Positions 16,690-27,100 of a stretch of 64,000 nucleotides of DNA are shown here, one piece after another. The DNA comes from J054 sp965221985 (GTDB lineage Bacteria > Pseudomonadota > Gammaproteobacteria > Steroidobacterales > GCA-2729495). The notes under the pieces were generated by a model. That model was not told the DNA's origin and searched no databases. It was given only the letters and a program-made list of their open reading frames with translations. A program made the position numbers and the translations under genes. Position 1 is the first letter of the stretch. Each line of letters begins with the position of its first letter. The stretch lies in contig OZ244928.1 in NCBI GenBank assembly GCA_965221985.1, positions 2,728,001-2,792,000 on the forward strand, in the 5' to 3' direction.

Positions 16690-19029
16690 CTATTTTACAG
16701 GCGTGGATAGCAAGCGGCAGGCTCTTGGCACGGGTCCCGCGGTCCAAAAATGCCGTCCATCAATACGGCTGGCCGACCTCAAAGCCAAGGTATTTTCTAA
16801 TTGGAGGACGAATATCAAGCTACCATGCTCCGCGGTGCTCAACAGGCAAGCACCGGTGTCTTGCCAGCGCCGCTGCACGTCCGCGCGGGGAAATCCCCAA
16901 CGATTCGCATAGCCGGTGGCAAAGGCCACATAGCGGGGTGTAGTCGCCGCCACGAGCCGCGGTCCGGAGGAGGTGTTGCTCCCATGGTGGGGTGCTATCA
17001 ACAAGTCAAAGACGCCGGCTGGCAGCCTCCTCAAGAGACTGCGTTCCGCGCGGCGGCCAATATCACCCGGCAGCAAAACTTTCGTGTCACCGGCGGTAAT
17101 CAGCAACACACAAGACTGATCATTGTCAGAAATTCCCGGCAAGCGGTGACGCGGCCCAGGATGCAGGATTGCGAACTGCACGCCGTCCCAAGACCACGAC
17201 TGGCCCGCCAGACAGGGTTCGGATGGCGCTTGCCCGGACAATTCCTTTGGCGAATACACTACAGCCCCTGGATAGCGGTCTAGTAGCGTGGTCAGGCCAC
17301 CGGCATGGTCAGAGTCGTCATGGGAGACGATGATACGGTGCAAGCGGTCGACACCAAAGCGGCGCAATAGCGGCAGTAACACGAAACCGGCTGCATCGCC
17401 GCCACTTTGATAGGCTGGCCCCGTGTCATACACCAAGTTATGCCGCTTGGTTTGCACCAGGACAGCCAAACCCTGCCCCACATCGGTGACTATGACACGC
17501 AGCCGCGAAGTTGTCGGGTCCGGCGACATTCCGATCAAGCTAGGCCATGCGAATATAAGCGGCGCACACCACGATAAACGCGGCCGCGGCCAAATTAGCG
17601 CCAGGCCGGACAAGCCCGCCAGAATCAAGGCCAGCCAATGCCTCGTCATGGGCTGCCAGCTTGAGCCACTCCATCCGCTCAAACTCTCTAGCAAGTGAAT
17701 CAGTCCTTCCATGGACCAAGCAGCCAGCGCCAGCGGCGCGCGGCCCGCATCGACAATTTGCAGAAGACCGCCCAGCAAGGTCATGGGCACTACCACAAAG
17801 GCACAGACCGGAATCGCCAGCATGTTCGCCACGGGACCAATGAGGGAAACTTCGCCGAACAACAACAAGGTCGCGGGCGCCATTGCCAGGCTAATTCTCA
17901 ACTGCGCCAGCCAGCCACGGCGAAACCAACCCCGCCCCTGCTCGGAACCGCTAGCATTGGGCGCCATGAGCGGCATCAGCAAAATAGCAACGGCAAAAAA
18001 CGATAACCAAAAACCAGCGGCAAATATCGCTAATGGATCACCCAAGAAAATAAGCAGGGCGGCGGCGGCCAGAAACTGCCAAGGATTGAGCCCGCGGCGC
18101 AGCGCAATAAAGATGACCGCTAGCGCAATCATGATGAGCGCCCGCAAAGTTGGCAAGGCAAACCCCGCCAGCGCGCTGTAGCCCGTGGCGAATAGCAAAG
18201 CCAAGGCTCCAGCGAGATTCGTCGGGACAACGCGCAAGCCCAATACTGCGGCGGGCCAAAGCAAAATTCGCCCCAAGCACAAGCCAAACGCGCCAACCAG
18301 GCCGATGTGCAGGCCTGAGATTGCCATCAGATGTGTCGTGCCCGTTTTTCTGAGTAAAGTCCAATCTTGCACCCCGAGATCCGAACGGGCTGCTACCGCG
18401 AGGGATTTAATGAACCCAGTAGCGCGTTGATCACCGAGTTCACGCTGAATACCCGCCGCGACAAAATTTCGCGCGCTAGCACTGGGGCAGGGCCAAACGC
18501 GTTTGCCAAGACGTTTATTCAAAGTCGAGGATCGAACGTAAGCCGTGGCGCCAACGTTCGCCAGTATCAGCGCTTGTTCCCGATCCCTGGCTCCCGGCAC
18601 TTGCAAGCCCCGAATCTCGCGCAGGCGCAACAGCAAGCGCCAATATTCACCGGCTTTGGGATCCACAGAGGCGTCATACCAGGCAACTTCAAGGCGCGCC
18701 GGCAGCGCAGGCTGGCCCCGGGCTTGAACGGTCTGCACTCGGAAGCGCGTAACGCGGCCGCGCCGGCTAGGAAACTCACAGACTACCGCCGATACAAGCA
18801 CATCCTGGCCAGCCAAATCGCCCGGCAGCCTGTCCCCAAGCCTTGAATCAATCTGGGCCAGGGCAACAACCAACGGCAAGGTCACCAGTACTAGCCGCCG
18901 GGCACCCAGTAAGCGCAGACCGAGCATGGCGCCGAGAGCAACTTCGACCGATAGCCAATCTGGGCCAGTGCCTGGCAGCATTATTAACAGGCATAAGAGA
19001 ACAAGGCTGCAAAATGGAATAAAAATCAT
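16690..19029 (-). CDS. comEC: ComEC/Rec2 DNA internalisation channel
   Basis: A 779-residue protein: an N-terminal membrane and OB-like region, the competence domain (HLMAISGLHIGLVGAFGL) with many membrane helices, and a C-terminal metallo-beta-lactamase domain with DVGQGLAVLVQ and the metal motif SHDDSDHAGG. The family carries one DNA strand across the inner membrane in natural transformation. All domains look intact. No other competence gene is in the window, so activity is not assured. Confidence 0.93.
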   Translation of the reverse strand: MIFIPFCSLVLLCLLIMLPGTGPDWLSVEVALGAMLGLRLLGARRLVLVTLPLVVALAQIDSRLGDRLPGDLAGQDVLVSAVVCEFPSRRGRVTRFRVQTVQARGQPALPARLEVAWYDASVDPKAGEYWRLLLRLREIRGLQVPGARDREQALILANVGATAYVRSSTLNKRLGKRVWPCPSASARNFVAAGIQRELGDQRATGFIKSLAVAARSDLGVQDWTLLRKTGTTHLMAISGLHIGLVGAFGLCLGRILLWPAAVLGLRVVPTNLAGALALLFATGYSALAGFALPTLRALIMIALAVIFIALRRGLNPWQFLAAAALLIFLGDPLAIFAAGFWLSFFAVAILLMPLMAPNASGSEQGRGWFRRGWLAQLRISLAMAPATLLLFGEVSLIGPVANMLAIPVCAFVVVPMTLLGGLLQIVDAGRAPLALAAWSMEGLIHLLESLSGWSGSSWQPMTRHWLALILAGLSGLALIWPRPRLSWCAPLIFAWPSLIGMSPDPTTSRLRVIVTDVGQGLAVLVQTKRHNLVYDTGPAYQSGGDAAGFVLLPLLRRFGVDRLHRIIVSHDDSDHAGGLTTLLDRYPGAVVYSPKELSGQAPSEPCLAGQSWSWDGVQFAILHPGPRHRLPGISDNDQSCVLLITAGDTKVLLPGDIGRRAERSLLRRLPAGVFDLLIAPHHGSNTSSGPRLVAATTPRYVAFATGYANRWGFPRADVQRRWQDTGACLLSTAEHGSLIFVLQLENTLALRSASRIDGRHFWTAGPVPRACRLLSTPVK

Positions 19030-19107
19030 TTTGCGGGGGCCCGGGAATAGGGATAATCACTCAGGGAACTCATACTCACGCCCGCCAGCCACGACTGAAC
19101 ATAGGAC

Positions 19108-19635
19108 ATGCCGCGAAAATTTTTCAGAAAGCTTTCTAGTGGATATTTCAAGAAACAGAGCGACTCGGGGCTCCTGAAACCCTTCCAGAACGCCCTGGCC
19201 CATCCAGTATTCTTTTCTGTTAGCCGCAGAAGTGTCGCGGCGGCGACCGCCATTGGCCTATTCGTCGCCCTTTTGCCGCTGCCGGGTCAGAGCTTGATTG
19301 CACCATTAACCGCCTTTGTTTGGCGCGCGAATGTGGCCATCGCGGCAGTGGCTGTTTGGTTGAGTAACCCACTCACCATGCTGCCCATTTTCTATTTCGA
19401 ATATCGGCTTGGATCGATGATCCTCAATCGGCCCCTTGAGCCCTTTGCCATCGAGTTATCTTGGGAGTGGTTAGCCGAAGGATTACAAAACACCTGGCAA
19501 CCTCTCCTACTGGGCGCCATCATCACGGCCACGCTCACCTCGGCCCTTTTCTACCTCGTAATCAGTGGGATATGGCGTCTAATCGTAATCCAGCGTTATC
19601 GGCGCCGCGCGCTAAAGCCACCGGGGCGAAAGTAA
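19108..19635 (+). CDS. DUF2062 membrane protein
   Basis: A 175-residue protein with three to four hydrophobic segments and the family pattern AIGLFVALLPLPGQSLIAP, then WLSNPLTMLPIFYFEYRLG. The family has no firm function; it is common beside comEC, as here. It is divergent from comEC (78 bases apart, presumably shared promoters) and convergent with lolD, whose stop lies two bases away. Confidence 0.85.
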   Translation: MPRKFFRKLSSGYFKKQSDSGLLKPFQNALAHPVFFSVSRRSVAAATAIGLFVALLPLPGQSLIAPLTAFVWRANVAIAAVAVWLSNPLTMLPIFYFEYRLGSMILNRPLEPFAIELSWEWLAEGLQNTWQPLLLGAIITATLTSALFYLVISGIWRLIVIQRYRRRALKPPGRK

Positions 19636-19637
19636 TT

Positions 19638-20354
19638 CTAGGCTCGATAGTCTGCAGACACGTCCTCTAAACGACCATCAAGCAAAGTCAACACGCGACC
19701 CATCCGCCTCGCGATGGCGGCATCATGAGTCACCAATACCAAGCTAGCGCTGGATTCAGTTTTCAATTGCAACATAATTTCTAGAACTGTTTCTCCGGCT
19801 TGCGGATCCAAATTACCGGTGGGCTCATCGGCCAATACGACTGCCGGGTTAGTGACTAACGCCCTCGCGACTGCAACCCTCTGCCGCTCCCCGCCTGACA
19901 GCTCGCCGGGCTTATGCTCAAGCCGATTGGCCAAACCCACACGATCGAGCAAATCAGCCGCCTGATCGCGAATGTCCGACAACGGGTTGCGACGCAGAAG
20001 CAAAGGCATTGCGACATTTTCCAAGGCCGTGAACTCGGGCAACAGGTGGTGAAACTGATAAACAAAGCCTAGGGTTTGATTACGCACACGGCCACGCTCG
20101 GTTTCATCCAAGCCGGCAAGATTCTCTCCAAAAACAGTCACTGTCCCCGAAGATGGTCGATCTAAGCCACCCAGGAGCTGCAACAGGGTGGTCTTGCCGC
20201 AGCCAGATGCGCCGACAATGGCGATGGATTCGCCAGCACTAACGGCAAGATCAACCCCTTTCAACACTTCCAGCTCAGTCGGGCCTTCGGAAAAATGCTT
20301 CTGTAAGTCCGAGCAAGCCAGCGGTAGGCTGGTTTTGTCTCTTGATTGCATCAA
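19638..20354 (-). CDS. lolD: Lipoprotein-releasing ABC transporter ATPase LolD
   Basis: A 238-residue ATPase: Walker A VGASGCGKTTLLQLLGGLD, signature LSGGERQRVAVARALV, Walker B AVVLADEPTGNLD. LolD powers release of outer-membrane lipoproteins from the inner membrane to LolA. It lies 36 bases after two LolC/LolE-type permeases, with the order permease-permease-ATPase, unlike the lolC-lolD-lolE order of E. coli. Confidence 0.94.
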   Translation of the reverse strand: MMQSRDKTSLPLACSDLQKHFSEGPTELEVLKGVDLAVSAGESIAIVGASGCGKTTLLQLLGGLDRPSSGTVTVFGENLAGLDETERGRVRNQTLGFVYQFHHLLPEFTALENVAMPLLLRRNPLSDIRDQAADLLDRVGLANRLEHKPGELSGGERQRVAVARALVTNPAVVLADEPTGNLDPQAGETVLEIMLQLKTESSASLVLVTHDAAIARRMGRVLTLLDGRLEDVSADYRA

Positions 20355-20390
20355 TGGATTGAACCTCGAACTATTGCCGGGCTGCGAATT

Positions 20391-21641
20391 CTACTCATGG
20401 CGCAAAGCACTGGCCGGCGGCGTCCGTGCTGCACGCCAAGCCGGATAGAGCGTCGACAGTAGCGCCAGTAGAACAGCGATGCCCGCCACCCGAACCACCT
20501 CAGCTGGCTCGATGCGACTCGGAAAATCACTGATGAAATAAACATCTGGAGCGAGAAATTTCATGCTAAACAAGCGTTCAATAAACCCCACGATGACATC
20601 CATGTTGGCAGCCAGCAGTACACCCCCGACTACGCCGAGCAAGGTACCGATGACTCCGACCAGTGAACCCTGGGTCATGAATACAGCAAGAATTGTCCGG
20701 GGCGCTGCGCCCAGTGTGCGCAAGATTGCAATATCACCACGTTTCTCACGCACCACCATGACCAATGTCGAAACAATGTTGAAGGCCGCGACGCCGACAA
20801 CCATCAACAGGATGATGAAAATGATGGACTTGGTCAGCTGGATCGAACGAAAGAAGTTGGCATGCTGACGGGTCCAGTCCGTGATGTAAACGTCCTCACC
20901 AAGACTACGCGCGATATCACGCACGGCCATTGGGGCCTGCATTGGGTCTTGCATGGCGATACGCACGCCGCTCACGGCATCACCCAGGCGAAGCAGACGC
21001 GCGGCATCATCGATGTGGATATAGATGAGCCCGCGGTCAAATTCGTACATGCCCGCATAAAAAATGCCACTGATTTCAAAACGCCGCATCCGCGGCGCTA
21101 GTCCCGCGGGAGTCGTAACCCCTTCTGCAACCATTAGGATCACCCGGTCACCAACATCAACCTTCAGCAACTCCGCCAAAGCCCGGCCGATGACCACCCG
21201 ATAGCTCCCCGATTGCAAGGCATCCGCGGTTCCAATTTGCATGAGCTGCGGCAAGTCCGAAACTTTTGCCTCCGCGGCAGGGTCAATGCCACGAAACTCC
21301 ACCCCGTGAACGCCACTCTCGCCAACCAGCATGCCCTGTCCGCTGACAAAACGAGCCACCGCCTCCGTCTGTGGATCGGCTTGCGCTGCGCCGGCGGCCC
21401 GTCGCCAATTCATCAAGCGACCATCCCAGCCGGTAATCGCCGCGTGGGACACGACTTGCAAGATTCGCTGGCGCACCTCGAATTCGAAACCATTCATCAC
21501 CGAAAGCACAACGATGAGCACCGCCACAGCCACCGCAATGCCGAACATGGATATCAAAGAGATGAAGGATATAAAACGATTGCGATTGCGAGATCGCAGG
21601 TAGCGAATGCCAATACCCATTTCGACTGGTTGACTAAGCAT
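20391..21641 (-). CDS. LolC/LolE-family lipoprotein-releasing permease (second copy)
   Basis: A 416-residue MacB/FtsX-like permease with one N-terminal membrane helix, a large periplasmic domain (about residues 45-265) and three C-terminal helices. The conserved IVVLSVMNGFE follows the first helix; the C-terminal LSTLYPAWRAARTPPASALRHE is the family end. It pairs with the adjacent paralogue to form the LolCE heterodimer. I cannot decide which of the two plays the LolA-binding LolC role. Confidence 0.92.
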   Translation of the reverse strand: MLSQPVEMGIGIRYLRSRNRNRFISFISLISMFGIAVAVAVLIVVLSVMNGFEFEVRQRILQVVSHAAITGWDGRLMNWRRAAGAAQADPQTEAVARFVSGQGMLVGESGVHGVEFRGIDPAAEAKVSDLPQLMQIGTADALQSGSYRVVIGRALAELLKVDVGDRVILMVAEGVTTPAGLAPRMRRFEISGIFYAGMYEFDRGLIYIHIDDAARLLRLGDAVSGVRIAMQDPMQAPMAVRDIARSLGEDVYITDWTRQHANFFRSIQLTKSIIFIILLMVVGVAAFNIVSTLVMVVREKRGDIAILRTLGAAPRTILAVFMTQGSLVGVIGTLLGVVGGVLLAANMDVIVGFIERLFSMKFLAPDVYFISDFPSRIEPAEVVRVAGIAVLLALLSTLYPAWRAARTPPASALRHE

Positions 21642-21664
21642 AAAACTGACAAACTCGCCCCGGT

Positions 21665-22933
21665 TTATTCATACCGAAGTACCTCCGCCGGCGCGACGCC
21701 CGCCGCTCGTATCGCTGGATACAAAGTCGCTAAACCGGTTAATACCAAGGCAATAAACGCCACCCAGCTTACGTCACTGATTTGCAGGTCAGCCGGCAAC
21801 TCAACGACGTAGTAGACATCGGCCGGCATAAACTCGAAGCCGAATACCCGTTCTAGGAACGGTGCGATGCTCTGAATATTTAGGGCGACCATAACCCCCA
21901 AGAAGACACCAATAATGACGCCCATCCAACCCAGAATTAAGCCCTGCAGCCCGAATATGATCATCACACTGCGCCGGGAATATCCCAAGGTGCGCAAAAT
22001 GGCGATTCCGGAACGCTTGTCTGTTACCACCATGACCAAAGTCGCAACGATATTAAAAGCCGCCACGGCAACGATCAGTGATAACAACAAAGTCATCATC
22101 AATTTTTCTATGCGCACGGCACGAAAGTAACTTGCGTTATCCTGCGTCCAGTCACGCACTTTGGGATTAAGTAGCAGACTCGTCGAAGATGCCCAATCCC
22201 GCGCTATCTCAGGCGCCTTGAAAACGTTATCGACGCGCAAACGCAAACCTGCTAACCCCGGCGCATCACCCGTTAAGGCAATCGCGTCATTCAAGTGTAC
22301 TAGGGCGCGCACGTTGTCGTGGTCACGCAGACCAAGTTCGAACACGCCCACCACATGAAACTCACGTAAGCCCGTGCGCAATGACGCGCCAGCTCGCTTA
22401 CGCGGCACCAAGGCCGTGATGGAATCACCTGCCGCTACACCCAAACGCAGCGCCAAAGCGCGGCCTAGAACGACACCACGCTGTCCGGGAAGCAGCGCGG
22501 TCAGTTCGCCTTCACGCATATGCTGGCCAACACCCGAAACGCTGTCTTCTAGATATGGGTCCACGCCTGAGATGACCGCCCCCGCCAAAGTTCCACCACT
22601 GGACAACATCGCTTCCAGTTCGAGGTAAGGAGCCGCCCCGGCCACGCCCGGAAATTCGATGAGATCAGCCTGCACGGCCCGCCACTCATCGCCAAGAACC
22701 GTATCCGTCTCAATGCTTGCGTGGCCAGCCATACTCAACAGCCGCTCGCGCAATTCGTTTTCGAATCCGTTCATGACTGATAACACAACGATCAGCGCGG
22801 CCACGCCTAGACCAACACCGATGACGGAGGCCACGGTGACAAAAGAAACAAAGTGATTGTCACGATGTTCGCGGAGAAATCGCAGGGCGACAAAGGTCTC
22901 AACGGGTCGCAACATCAGGGGCGATCTTTGCAA
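21665..22933 (-). CDS. LolC/LolE-family lipoprotein-releasing permease (first copy)
   Basis: A 422-residue paralogue of the next gene, with the same layout: RFLREHRDNHFVSFVTVASV before the first helix, VVLSVMNGFENELRERLL after it, and a C-terminal LATLYPAIRAAGVAPAEVLRYE. The gene is separated from the second permease by 23 bases and starts 7 bases after the sfsA stop, so sfsA, both permeases and lolD may form one transcription unit. Confidence 0.92.
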   Translation of the reverse strand: MQRSPLMLRPVETFVALRFLREHRDNHFVSFVTVASVIGVGLGVAALIVVLSVMNGFENELRERLLSMAGHASIETDTVLGDEWRAVQADLIEFPGVAGAAPYLELEAMLSSGGTLAGAVISGVDPYLEDSVSGVGQHMREGELTALLPGQRGVVLGRALALRLGVAAGDSITALVPRKRAGASLRTGLREFHVVGVFELGLRDHDNVRALVHLNDAIALTGDAPGLAGLRLRVDNVFKAPEIARDWASSTSLLLNPKVRDWTQDNASYFRAVRIEKLMMTLLLSLIVAVAAFNIVATLVMVVTDKRSGIAILRTLGYSRRSVMIIFGLQGLILGWMGVIIGVFLGVMVALNIQSIAPFLERVFGFEFMPADVYYVVELPADLQISDVSWVAFIALVLTGLATLYPAIRAAGVAPAEVLRYE

Positions 22934-22940
22934 AGCAATT

Positions 22941-23645
22941 TCATAGCTCTACGGGTATTGAATCTATCAAACGTATTTCCTCGCAACTAACAGTCGCACG
23001 ATAGGCCCACACATCGACGCCTGCCGCCACCGCTGCGCGCAGTTGTTGCCCATATACGGGATCGATCTCATCGGCCGGACTCACGCAGTCTACGTCAGAT
23101 CGCTGTACGCAAAATACCAGGCCGGCTCCCTGCCCGGCCTGGCGCTGCCTCGCCAGCGCTCTGACGTGGCGACTCGCCCGTGTGCTGACTGCATCAGGAA
23201 ATAGTGCATGCCTGGCTGTAACCGCAGCCGTAACATTCTTGACTTCAAGAAAATAGCGGCTTTGCGGAGCCTCTAACACAAAATCCACGCGTCCCTGGCC
23301 GTCGGGCAGCGGAACTTCGGCGCGCAGGCTTGAGTAGCCTGCCAAGGGCTCGATAAGGCCGGACTCTAAGGCCTCTTTGACCAAGTGGTTAGTCCGTTGC
23401 GTGTTAATGCCAACCAGCGTCGCGCCTTCGGTTTCTACCAGCTCCCAGGTCAATGGGTATTTGCGACGCGCATTCGCTGATCGACTAAGCCAAACTCGCG
23501 CGCCCGGCTCACAGCAACCCAGCATGGACCCCGTATTAGGGCAATGCGCGGTGGTTCGCTCGCCATCCGGGAGTTCCACATCGGCCAGAAACCGTTTGTA
23601 GCGACGGAGCAACTTTGCCGCGATCAGGGGCGCCTCGAATTCCAC
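22941..23645 (-). CDS. sfsA: SfsA-family protein (sugar fermentation stimulation)
   Basis: A 234-residue protein with an N-terminal OB-like part (TTAHCPNTGSMLGCCEPGA) and a nuclease-like C-terminal part with the acidic YFLEVKNVT and FPDAVSTRASRH motifs. The family is conserved; proposed roles include DNA-binding regulation of sugar use and nuclease activity, neither settled. It heads the minus-strand lol genes. Confidence 0.93.
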   Translation of the reverse strand: MEFEAPLIAAKLLRRYKRFLADVELPDGERTTAHCPNTGSMLGCCEPGARVWLSRSANARRKYPLTWELVETEGATLVGINTQRTNHLVKEALESGLIEPLAGYSSLRAEVPLPDGQGRVDFVLEAPQSRYFLEVKNVTAAVTARHALFPDAVSTRASRHVRALARQRQAGQGAGLVFCVQRSDVDCVSPADEIDPVYGQQLRAAVAAGVDVWAYRATVSCEEIRLIDSIPVEL

Positions 23646-23719
23646 ACAATACTCCGCGGGACAACGGCTTAGGGAAGGCCTACCCGAATTCCTGCGCCGT
23701 TTCTATGACATAGACCGTT

Positions 23720-23746
23720 TTTAGAGGGCTCGGGCAGTGCTATATT
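23720..23746 (+). promoter_or_regulatory. Extended -10 promoter for the small secreted protein
   Basis: TGCTATATT at 23738-23746 is a good extended -10; a weak TTTAGA -35 lies 15 bases before it. The ATG at 23774 follows about 21 bases after the predicted start. Confidence 0.4.
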
Positions 23747-23773
23747 CGGCTAATTATAGCTTGGGGCGTGGAA

Positions 23774-24058
23774 ATGTTACGCAAGGTATTGAGTCTATTA
23801 GTTGCTGTCCTGACGGTGGCGGCAAGCCCGATGGCAGGCGCGGATACGCTGATTATTGAGGGTCTGCAGGCAGCCCAAAGCAGCCAGAATCTCAGACCGC
23901 GCAGCGGATTGAGCATGAGCGCGGTATCCGCCAAATGGGGCGAGCCCCGTATGCGCCGTGCGGCAGTCGGTGATCCACCTATCACACGTTGGGACTACGA
24001 CGGCTTCGCGGTGTTCTTTGAGTATCAGCACGTTATACATGCCGTTCGCCTAAACTAA
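23774..24058 (+). CDS. Small exported protein of unknown function
   Basis: A 94-residue protein with a signal peptide (MLRKVLSLLVAVLTVAAS, cleavage probably after MAGA). The mature part has GLSMSAVSAKWGEPRMRRAA and then TRWDYDGFAVFFEYQHVIHAV. The pattern of a short helix with a small-residue/GxP turn followed by W-x-Y beta-strands resembles BamE/SmpA-like folds, but this is a fold guess. I recall similar unnamed proteins in other gammaproteobacteria. The ATG at 23774 has a GGGG site 7 bases upstream; a GTG at 23768 is less likely. Confidence 0.75.
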   Translation: MLRKVLSLLVAVLTVAASPMAGADTLIIEGLQAAQSSQNLRPRSGLSMSAVSAKWGEPRMRRAAVGDPPITRWDYDGFAVFFEYQHVIHAVRLN

Positions 24059-24195
24059 GTCTGCCGGGGTTCAGCCGCTGCCCCGCAAGCTGTAAGATAC
24101 TGCGCGCAATCGCCCGCAGCCGCGGGCGAATTTCATTGATGTGCGCCTATGTTCTGCCCTCTGCTTTGCTCGCCATTTCTTCCTAAGGGCATTTA

Positions 24196-27100
24196 GTGGC
24201 GAACGGCAGACTGATTCTGGAGTCAGGCGATACTAAGCTGCCCGCATCGGCCAAGGATGTATTTACCTGGGGCCAGCTGCGAGGTTCCGCTGCCGCATTG
24301 GCCATTGCCGAGATCATTACCCTGCGGCAGGCAACAAGCCTAATTCTCACCGCAACCGTCGATGAGGCCGAGTCCCTTGCGCCACAGATTGAGTATTTCA
24401 CCAACGGGCAGGCTCCCGTTCGGCTGTTCCCCGATGCTGAAGTCCTTCCCTATGACAGTTTCAGTCCACACCAGGATCTCGTTTCCCAACGCCTAAGGCT
24501 GCTGGAATCGCTAGACAATGCGACAGCGCCCACGACGGTAATCGCCGCTTGGCCGAGCTTGCTACCGCGGCTACCGCCGGCTACCTATTTACGCGAGCGT
24601 AGCTTTCGCCTGAGTGTCAATCAAAGAATTGAACCGGCCCAATTTCGACGCAGCCTCGAGGACTCCGGTTATGTCCGTGTACCTCAGGTAGCCTTACACG
24701 GTGAATACGCCGTGCGGGGATCCTTGATCGATTTTTTCCCGACCGGCCACCGATGTCCGGTACGCGTTGATTTTTTCGATGACTCCGTCGAATCCCTCAG
24801 GGAATTTGACCCTGATACACAAATCAGCAGCAATCGGATTCTTGAACTCAGGACCTTACCCGCACGCGAACTACCTTGCGATGCACAAGCAATCAGCGCG
24901 TTTCGGCAGGCTTTTCGCGCGCGTTTTACCGGTGATCCCACGCGCTCGTTGATTTATCGTGAGGTCAGCGAAGGCAGGCTCCCTCCCGGCATCGAGGCTT
25001 ACCTACCCTTATTTTTCGGCGCAACCACGAGCCTCTGGGATTATTTACCCGACAAGGCATTAGTCATCACAAGCGGCACACCGAGCGACAGCTTATCCGC
25101 GGCTTGGGAGCAAATCATGGAACGCTATGAACAAGCGCGACATGATCAAGAGCGCCCGGTGCTGAGCCCAGAAGAATTGTTCGTCAGCGAGGACGAACAT
25201 CGCCGTGCCCTAGACCGCCACCCACGACTCATACTCGAACAACACAAGATTCCGGACGAATTGTTGACAGAAACGCAGGTCAACCTACCCTTTGGTCCCG
25301 CGCCCAGCTTACTCATAAATCGGCGCGCCGAAGACCCAACGCAGGCCTTACGCTCGTTCGTCGCCGAACATCCGGGCGGGTTGTTGTTGACTGCTGAATC
25401 GCCGGGCCGCCGTGAACTTATGCTGGAGCTATTGCGTGATGCTGAAATCTCTCCAGCGACTTGCGACGGCTGGGCGGACTGTCTCGCCCATAAAGACGCA
25501 ACGGCCATCACCGTCGCGCCCGTAGACCGAGGATTCGTCCTCACCGACCAAAGCTTCGCGTTGCTCACGGATGCCGAACTATTCGGCGAACAAACGAGAA
25601 CCCGGCGAAGGCGACGGCGCGTTCAGGACCCAGAGAGCCTGATCAATGATTTGACAGATTTGCGGGCCGACGCACCGGTTGTACATCTTGATCACGGCGT
25701 GGGCCGATACGTTGGCCTGACCAACTTGGACATTGACCACGCACTGACTGAGTTCGTAACCCTAGAGTACGCGGGTGGTGATCGCTTGCATGTCCCGGTC
25801 ACATCACTACAGCTCATTTCGCGCTATACCGGCTCAGCACCGGAACACGCACCACTCCATCGCCTGGGCACTGACCAATGGGCACGCGCAAAACGCCGGG
25901 CGGCAGCCAAAATTCGGGATGTGGCGGCGGAACTACTAGACCTATATGCACGGCGCGCTGCGCGGCAGGGCAAAGCGGTCAGTTTCGATCCACATGACTA
26001 CTTGGCTTTTGCATCCGGTTTCCCTTTCACGCCTACCGATGATCAGGAGCAAGCAATCGCCGCAGTAATTGGCGACCTCAGCACGAGCCAGCCCATGGAT
26101 CGTCTGGTCTGCGGTGACGTGGGTTTCGGCAAGACGGAAGTGGCTCTGCGCGCCGCCTTTGTCGCCGTTACCGATGGACGGCAAGTCGCCATTTTAGTAC
26201 CGACCACACTCCTCGCCCAACAGCACTACCAAAATTTCGCCGACCGCTTTGCCGATTGGCCGGTGCGCGTGGAGCAACTTAGCCGGTTTCGCAATGCCAA
26301 GGAAAGTCGCGAGGTGATTGCCGGCTTGGCTGATGGCACTGTCGACATCGTTATCGGCACACATCGACTACTACAAACTGGTGTTGAGTTTAAGGACCTC
26401 GGGCTGACGATTATCGACGAAGAGCATAGATTTGGTGTTCGCCATAAAGAAAAACTCAAAGCCTTGCGAACCAATGTAGATATTTTGACCCTTACGGCCA
26501 CGCCGATTCCTCGCACCCTGAATTTGGCACTTGGCGGGCTCCGCGAAATGTCATTGATTGCCACACCCCCTGAATCCCGTCTCTCCATCAAGACTTTTGT
26601 TATCAGCTGGCAGAATCACATTATCAGCGAGGCTTGCCAGCGCGAGCTAAAACGCGGCGGACAAGTGTATTTTGTTCACAACCGAATCGAAGACATTGAG
26701 CGAGTTGCTGCCCAAGTTAGCGAATTGTTGCCCGAAGCCAAAATTGAAGTCGCTCATGGTCAAATGCACGAGCGCGAACTTGAACGCATCATGCTCGATT
26801 TTTACCATCGGCGGTTTCATATTTTGGTCTGCACCGCCATCATAGAAAGCGGCCTTGATGTGCCAACTGCCAATACAATAGTCATCAACCACGCACATAA
26901 ATTCGGCCTTGCACAGCTACATCAATTGCGCGGCAGAGTCGGCCGCTCGCATCACCAAGCCTTTGCCTATCTGCTGGCGCCTCCACGTGACGCATTGACC
27001 GCCGACGCGGTAAAACGCCTCGATGCCATCGAATCCCTGGAAGATTTGGGTGCGGGATTCGTTTTAGCCACCCATGATTTGGAAATCCGCGGCGCGGGAG

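Noticed and set aside
24111..24128. Hairpin CGCCCGC-AGCC-GCGGGCG before mfd as a terminator
   Set aside because: The stem is strong but no T-run follows, only AATTTC. It might be a weak terminator after the small secreted gene, but I would not call it.
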